DNA of 64,000 nt from Arsenicibacter rosenii (GTDB taxonomy: Bacteria; Bacteroidota; Bacteroidia; Cytophagales; Spirosomataceae). The notes under the pieces were generated by a model. That model did no database searches. It was not told the DNA's origin and saw only the letters and a program-made list of their open reading frames with translations. The position numbers and the translations under genes were made by a program. Where the stretch lies: assembly GCF_001870735.1 (NCBI RefSeq), contig NZ_MORL01000029.1, positions 203 to 64,202 of the forward strand, given 5' to 3'. Numbering within the stretch: position 1 is the stretch's first letter; every line of letters starts with the position of its first letter. This document shows positions 62,501-64,000 of this stretch, piece by piece.

Positions 62501-62911
62501 CACCGTCGGGTCAACGGTAGCGACCGAGCCGGTTAGTGTCCGGCGGCTTTGCTGCCCGTACCCCACGACAACGACTTCGTCGAGGCTCTTGGCACTTTCG
62601 GCCATCTGAACGCTGACGGCGGCCTGGTCAGTCAGGGTGATTTCCTGCGTTGTCATGCCGATCAGTGAAAAAACGAGTGCATCGCCTTTATTGGCACTGA
62701 TCGTGAAACGGCCATCGGCATTGGTGACTGTTCCGCGCGTGGTGCCTTTGATCGTCACGTTGACGCCGGGCAATGGCTCGGCTGTGCGGCCGTCGCGCAC
62801 AATGCCATTAACGGGTTTAGGTTGTGCCATACCGACTGTCGATACCAGAAGGCCGACAATAAGTATGACATAATAGCTACTGAGAAGCTTGTTAGTATAA
62901 AGATGCCACAT
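59582..62911 (-). CDS. SusC-type outer-membrane transporter of the sialoglycan locus (NanO-like)
   Basis: 1109 residues. Signal peptide (LLSSYYVILIVGLLVSTVGMAQ), carboxypeptidase-regulatory-like domain (about 30-110), plug with LDEVVVVGYGQQSRRTLTGSV and LLKDAASTAIYGARASNGVILVTTKKG, then a barrel ending RVFTLGATLSL. First gene of the six-gene minus-strand operon, 13 nt before SusD. The promoter region carries the triple operator described below. Confidence 0.95.
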   Translation of the reverse strand: MWHLYTNKLLSSYYVILIVGLLVSTVGMAQPKPVNGIVRDGRTAEPLPGVNVTIKGTTRGTVTNADGRFTISANKGDALVFSLIGMTTQEITLTDQAAVSVQMAESAKSLDEVVVVGYGQQSRRTLTGSVATVDPTVFKSVPRTNVATALQGTVPGLRIQQTTGQPGSTPAISFRGGTDFSGSGSPLVIIDGVIVPSLYGINMEDVETIDLLKDAASTAIYGARASNGVILVTTKKGKKGRTQVTYSYKRATNYIRRNPLDYMSAEDYILWNRRGLAARFEAARADNNTAEMNNARNQLAGAWGWGTNSGWTAPDGKYSTQLLSNSNRALLNDPQYKTLIDKNPFNAAQMDTLLFRSISQRQLEELILQQSNLNEHYLNVSGGNDQGNFALGVGNLSDVGMLIGSAFKRMNMNFNGGLNVGKNLTVSLNLAGYSTKNSPSYLTADGGGGVGGGIIQRFTGIAPTVRLTHDQTGAILPGVDGSTLGNPAYFQDKFFNQTLEQRYSGGLNIEYRILPELKLLGSASGFYRYTNSDSFTKAYINGTGGALVSTRNASFSNQRVGQYQYNGFLQYDKTIGKHTVSALAGGEFFEFRQYDYGASANLAATDFIPWLSASTAAVGIPSSAFSSWQRLVSGIGRVNYTYDNRFLLTLNARYDGTSKLTTNQYGFFPGMSLGWNMHYENFFTNSALSRYITTLKPRISWGENGSITPLGDFATIPQYGNAGIYNGQPGFAAGSIVNTNLKWERANTLNLGLDLGLLNNRVTILADYFIRNVYDKISSLTIPAWTGYSSYQTNLGQLQNRGIELEIRGNILKASSPRGLSWSMGANLFHVKNYAVKLPGNGLDRNRQSAVQVYDPSQGKVVWVGGLQEGKRIGLDEIWAPAYDGIYKTQADIDARANFVNTYLPYTNKRIKLLGDARWRDLDQNDTLDYRDFTYVGRTTPTVQGGFSTTLQWKGFTLFGQFDYSLGFVIVNQMYLRGMSQVQGSQNGPVDVTQTWSPETPNGTLPRYYWANYGRNYFLDAGGSTTAPANFWQKGDYVALRELTFSYDMPQSLMTRLSRDRVKSLRVFATGSNLLYLTRYNGTFPEVGGNDVGRFPLPRVFTLGATLSL

Positions 62912-62945
62912 ACGAATAATAATTTTTGCATTATGTATGACTTGA

Positions 62946-62977
62946 CAAAGGTATTATGTATTATTTAATAATCGCAA
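62946..62977 (-). promoter_or_regulatory. SusC operon promoter (Bacteroidota -33/-7)
   Basis: The minus strand reads TTG (62977-62975), 21 nt, then TACCTTTG (62953-62946), a perfect TANNTTTG -7 match. It lies 35 nt upstream of the SusC start codon. Confidence 0.6.
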
Positions 62978-63011
62978 GTAGCCCTTAAAAATTATTTTTT
63001 TGCGGATATTT

Positions 63012-63040
63012 TTTGTTTTACGGATATGAATCTAATTTTG
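63012..63040 (+). promoter_or_regulatory. Promoter of the GntR regulator-sialidase unit
   Basis: TTTG (63012-63015) is followed, 17 nt later, by TAATTTTG (63033-63040), a TANNTTTG -7 match. The start codon is at 63065. Confidence 0.55.
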
Positions 63041-63064
63041 CTGCGTTATTAAGTTATACATAAT

Positions 63065-63769
63065 ATGGATTACGCGAACATGCATGATGATCTGCGCCTA
63101 CAGGAGCAGACCTCATTAGTTGATAAGGCCGAGACAGATTTGCTGGATTTCTTTCAGGAGCAGCAGTACAAAAGCGGTGATGTGATTCCAAAAGAAGTAG
63201 AGCTGGCTGTTCAGCTGGGCGTAAGCCGCACGGTCATTCGCGAGGCCTTACAGCGTCTGCGGATGCGCGGGATGGTCGAGACGAAGAAAAAGCGCGGTAC
63301 CGTCATTACCAACCCCGACCTGTTGTCGCTGCTCGAAAAGACGATGTATCCCGGTATTCTGGCCGACGAAACCCTGCGCGATATTTTTGAACTGCGGCTG
63401 GTGCTGGAAATCGGTATGGGCGATCTGCTGTTCGAACGCATCACCCAGCGCGACATCGACGAACTGTACGCCATCGTGGCCGATGAGCCGGTGAATACGG
63501 AAGAAATGATTTTTAACGCCGATCAGGAAATCCGGTTCCATGGCAAGCTCTACGAAATTACGGGCAATCATACCCTCATGCGCTTCCAGCAAATGCTGCT
63601 GCCAACGTTTGAGTATGTCCAGAAAAGCGGTCTGCTCAAGAAGCAGGTGCAGCATAAAAAATTTGTATCGCACCGGGGGCTGGTCGATGTCCTGCAACAT
63701 GGAACACCGGAAACCTTCCGTAATGCGATGCGCAACCATTTCGAAAACCACTTTCAACGTTTGTTTTAA
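63065..63769 (+). CDS. GntR/FadR-family regulator, NanR-like
   Basis: 234 residues. N-terminal winged HTH (about 24-85): YKSGDVIPKEVELAVQLGVSRTVIREALQRLRMRGMVETKKKRGTVI. The FCD effector domain (about 95-230) has metal-ligand candidates: D and H residues in IRFHGKLYEI, VSHRGLVDVL and MRNHFENHF. NanR of E. coli belongs to this family and responds to Neu5Ac. Divergent from the SusC operon and followed after 3 nt by the sialidase gene; likely autoregulated through box 3. Confidence 0.92.
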   Translation: MDYANMHDDLRLQEQTSLVDKAETDLLDFFQEQQYKSGDVIPKEVELAVQLGVSRTVIREALQRLRMRGMVETKKKRGTVITNPDLLSLLEKTMYPGILADETLRDIFELRLVLEIGMGDLLFERITQRDIDELYAIVADEPVNTEEMIFNADQEIRFHGKLYEITGNHTLMRFQQMLLPTFEYVQKSGLLKKQVQHKKFVSHRGLVDVLQHGTPETFRNAMRNHFENHFQRLF

Positions 63770-63772
63770 CGC

Positions 63773-64000
63773 ATGTTCCCGCATTTACTCCTTTCTGCGT
63801 GCCTGCTGCTGGGGTGCCGCCAGTCGCAGCCTGTGGCCGCCGCACCCGCCTATGTTCCGCCGGTGGTTACCGAAACGGTCTTGCCCGATGAGGTAACCGT
63901 TTTCGGCAACGGCAACGACGGGTATCTGTGTTACCGGATTCCGGCGATTGTCAAAGCCCCCGGCGGTACGCTGCTGGCGTTTGCCGAAGGGCGTAAAACC
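63773..64000 (+). CDS. nanH: Exo-alpha-sialidase (GH33), N-terminal part, runs off window
   Basis: 76 codons visible to the right edge. The lipobox LLLGC (Cys15) makes it a lipoprotein. The sialidase RIP motif appears as YRIPAIV (54-60), whose Arg binds the sialate carboxylate, followed by LLAFAEGRKT, the expected next block. Asp-box repeats would lie beyond the window. It starts 3 nt after the NanR-like gene. With the divergent operon it completes sialic acid release, de-acetylation, uptake and cleavage. Confidence 0.85.
   Translation, partial: MFPHLLLSACLLLGCRQSQPVAAAPAYVPPVVTETVLPDEVTVFGNGNDGYLCYRIPAIVKAPGGTLLAFAEGRKT

Larger units (their letters stand above)
62930..63064. promoter_or_regulatory. 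Three copies of the NanR-type operator ATTATGTATRACTT
   Basis: Box 1 is at 62930-62943 (ATTATGTATGACTT) and box 2 at 62953-62966 (ATTATGTATTATTT). Box 3 is at 63051-63064 on the other strand (ATTATGTATAACTT) and abuts the regulator start codon. Boxes 1 and 3 differ at one base. Box 2 sits in the -33/-7 spacer of the SusC promoter, box 1 just past its -7 element and box 3 in the leader of the regulator. This fits repression of both divergent operons by the GntR protein. Confidence 0.65.

Overview
The window looks like chromosomal DNA of a Bacteroidota bacterium, most likely a Cytophagales/Spirosomaceae-type organism. The evidence is two SusC/SusD outer-membrane pairs, a TonB-dependent OMP with a carboxypeptidase-regulatory-like N-terminus, LytTR/LytS signalling, a DUF1800-DUF1501 pair whose second member ends in a type IX secretion (T9SS) sorting domain, several Tat-exported enzymes, and promoters of the Bacteroidota form (TTG about 20 nt before TANNTTTG). 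The lineage call is inference from gene content. No rRNA, tRNA, CRISPR array, transposase or phage gene was recognised.

Layout. 1-8381 is all minus strand: the N-terminal 634 codons of a large secreted beta-helix/Ig-like adhesin with a striking leader (a 16-bp hairpin next to the start codon plus three copies of an upstream motif), an aldo/keto reductase, two overlapping lipoprotein-like genes of unknown function, and a LytS-type kinase with its LytTR regulator. 8958-13216 holds an OMP with a Gly/Gln-rich tail, a Tat-exported sugar isomerase-like protein and a haem-binding protein. 13266-18560 holds a Nudix-fold (NrtR/AraR-like) regulator divergent from a PQQ-type sugar dehydrogenase-PKD-cytochrome c fusion, a SUMF1-like protein and a DUF1080 protein. 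18639-22704 holds an AraC regulator, a DoxX protein, an SDR and a Tat serine hydrolase. 22705-24660 is a visibly AT-rich patch with an AhpD-like protein and a second AraC regulator, probably acquired. 24848-28317 holds a LysR regulator divergent from an isocitrate dehydrogenase followed by three small unknown genes. 28334-34283 holds an FAD oxidoreductase, the DUF1501/DUF1800 pair, a LEA-like coiled-coil protein and an unknown protein. 34467-39851 is a MarR-type regulator divergent from a complete ABC-adaptor-permease-TolC exporter. 40170-46640 is a SusC/SusD pair and a lipoprotein amidohydrolase. 46756-52231 holds a DUF1343 (NamZ-like) protein, a Tat aminotransferase, an OsmC protein, two unknown secreted proteins and a pepsin/retropepsin-like protein that has lost both catalytic aspartates.

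52234-64000 is the clearest functional system, a sialic-acid (sialoglycan) utilisation locus. On the minus strand, in transcription order, are SusC, SusD, an N-acetylneuraminate lyase, a sialate O-acetylesterase, a GH20 beta-hexosaminidase and an MFS transporter. Divergently on the plus strand are a FadR/NanR-type GntR regulator and the start of an exo-sialidase. The divergent intergenic region carries three copies of ATTATGTATRACTT placed over both predicted promoters, which is a testable NanR operator model. A perfect 22-bp hairpin separates susD from the lyase gene.

Intergenic regions carry several perfect, GC-rich palindromic repeats (46661-46752, 51246-51338, 49831-49870, 57991-58044) that look like REP-type dispersed elements or terminators.
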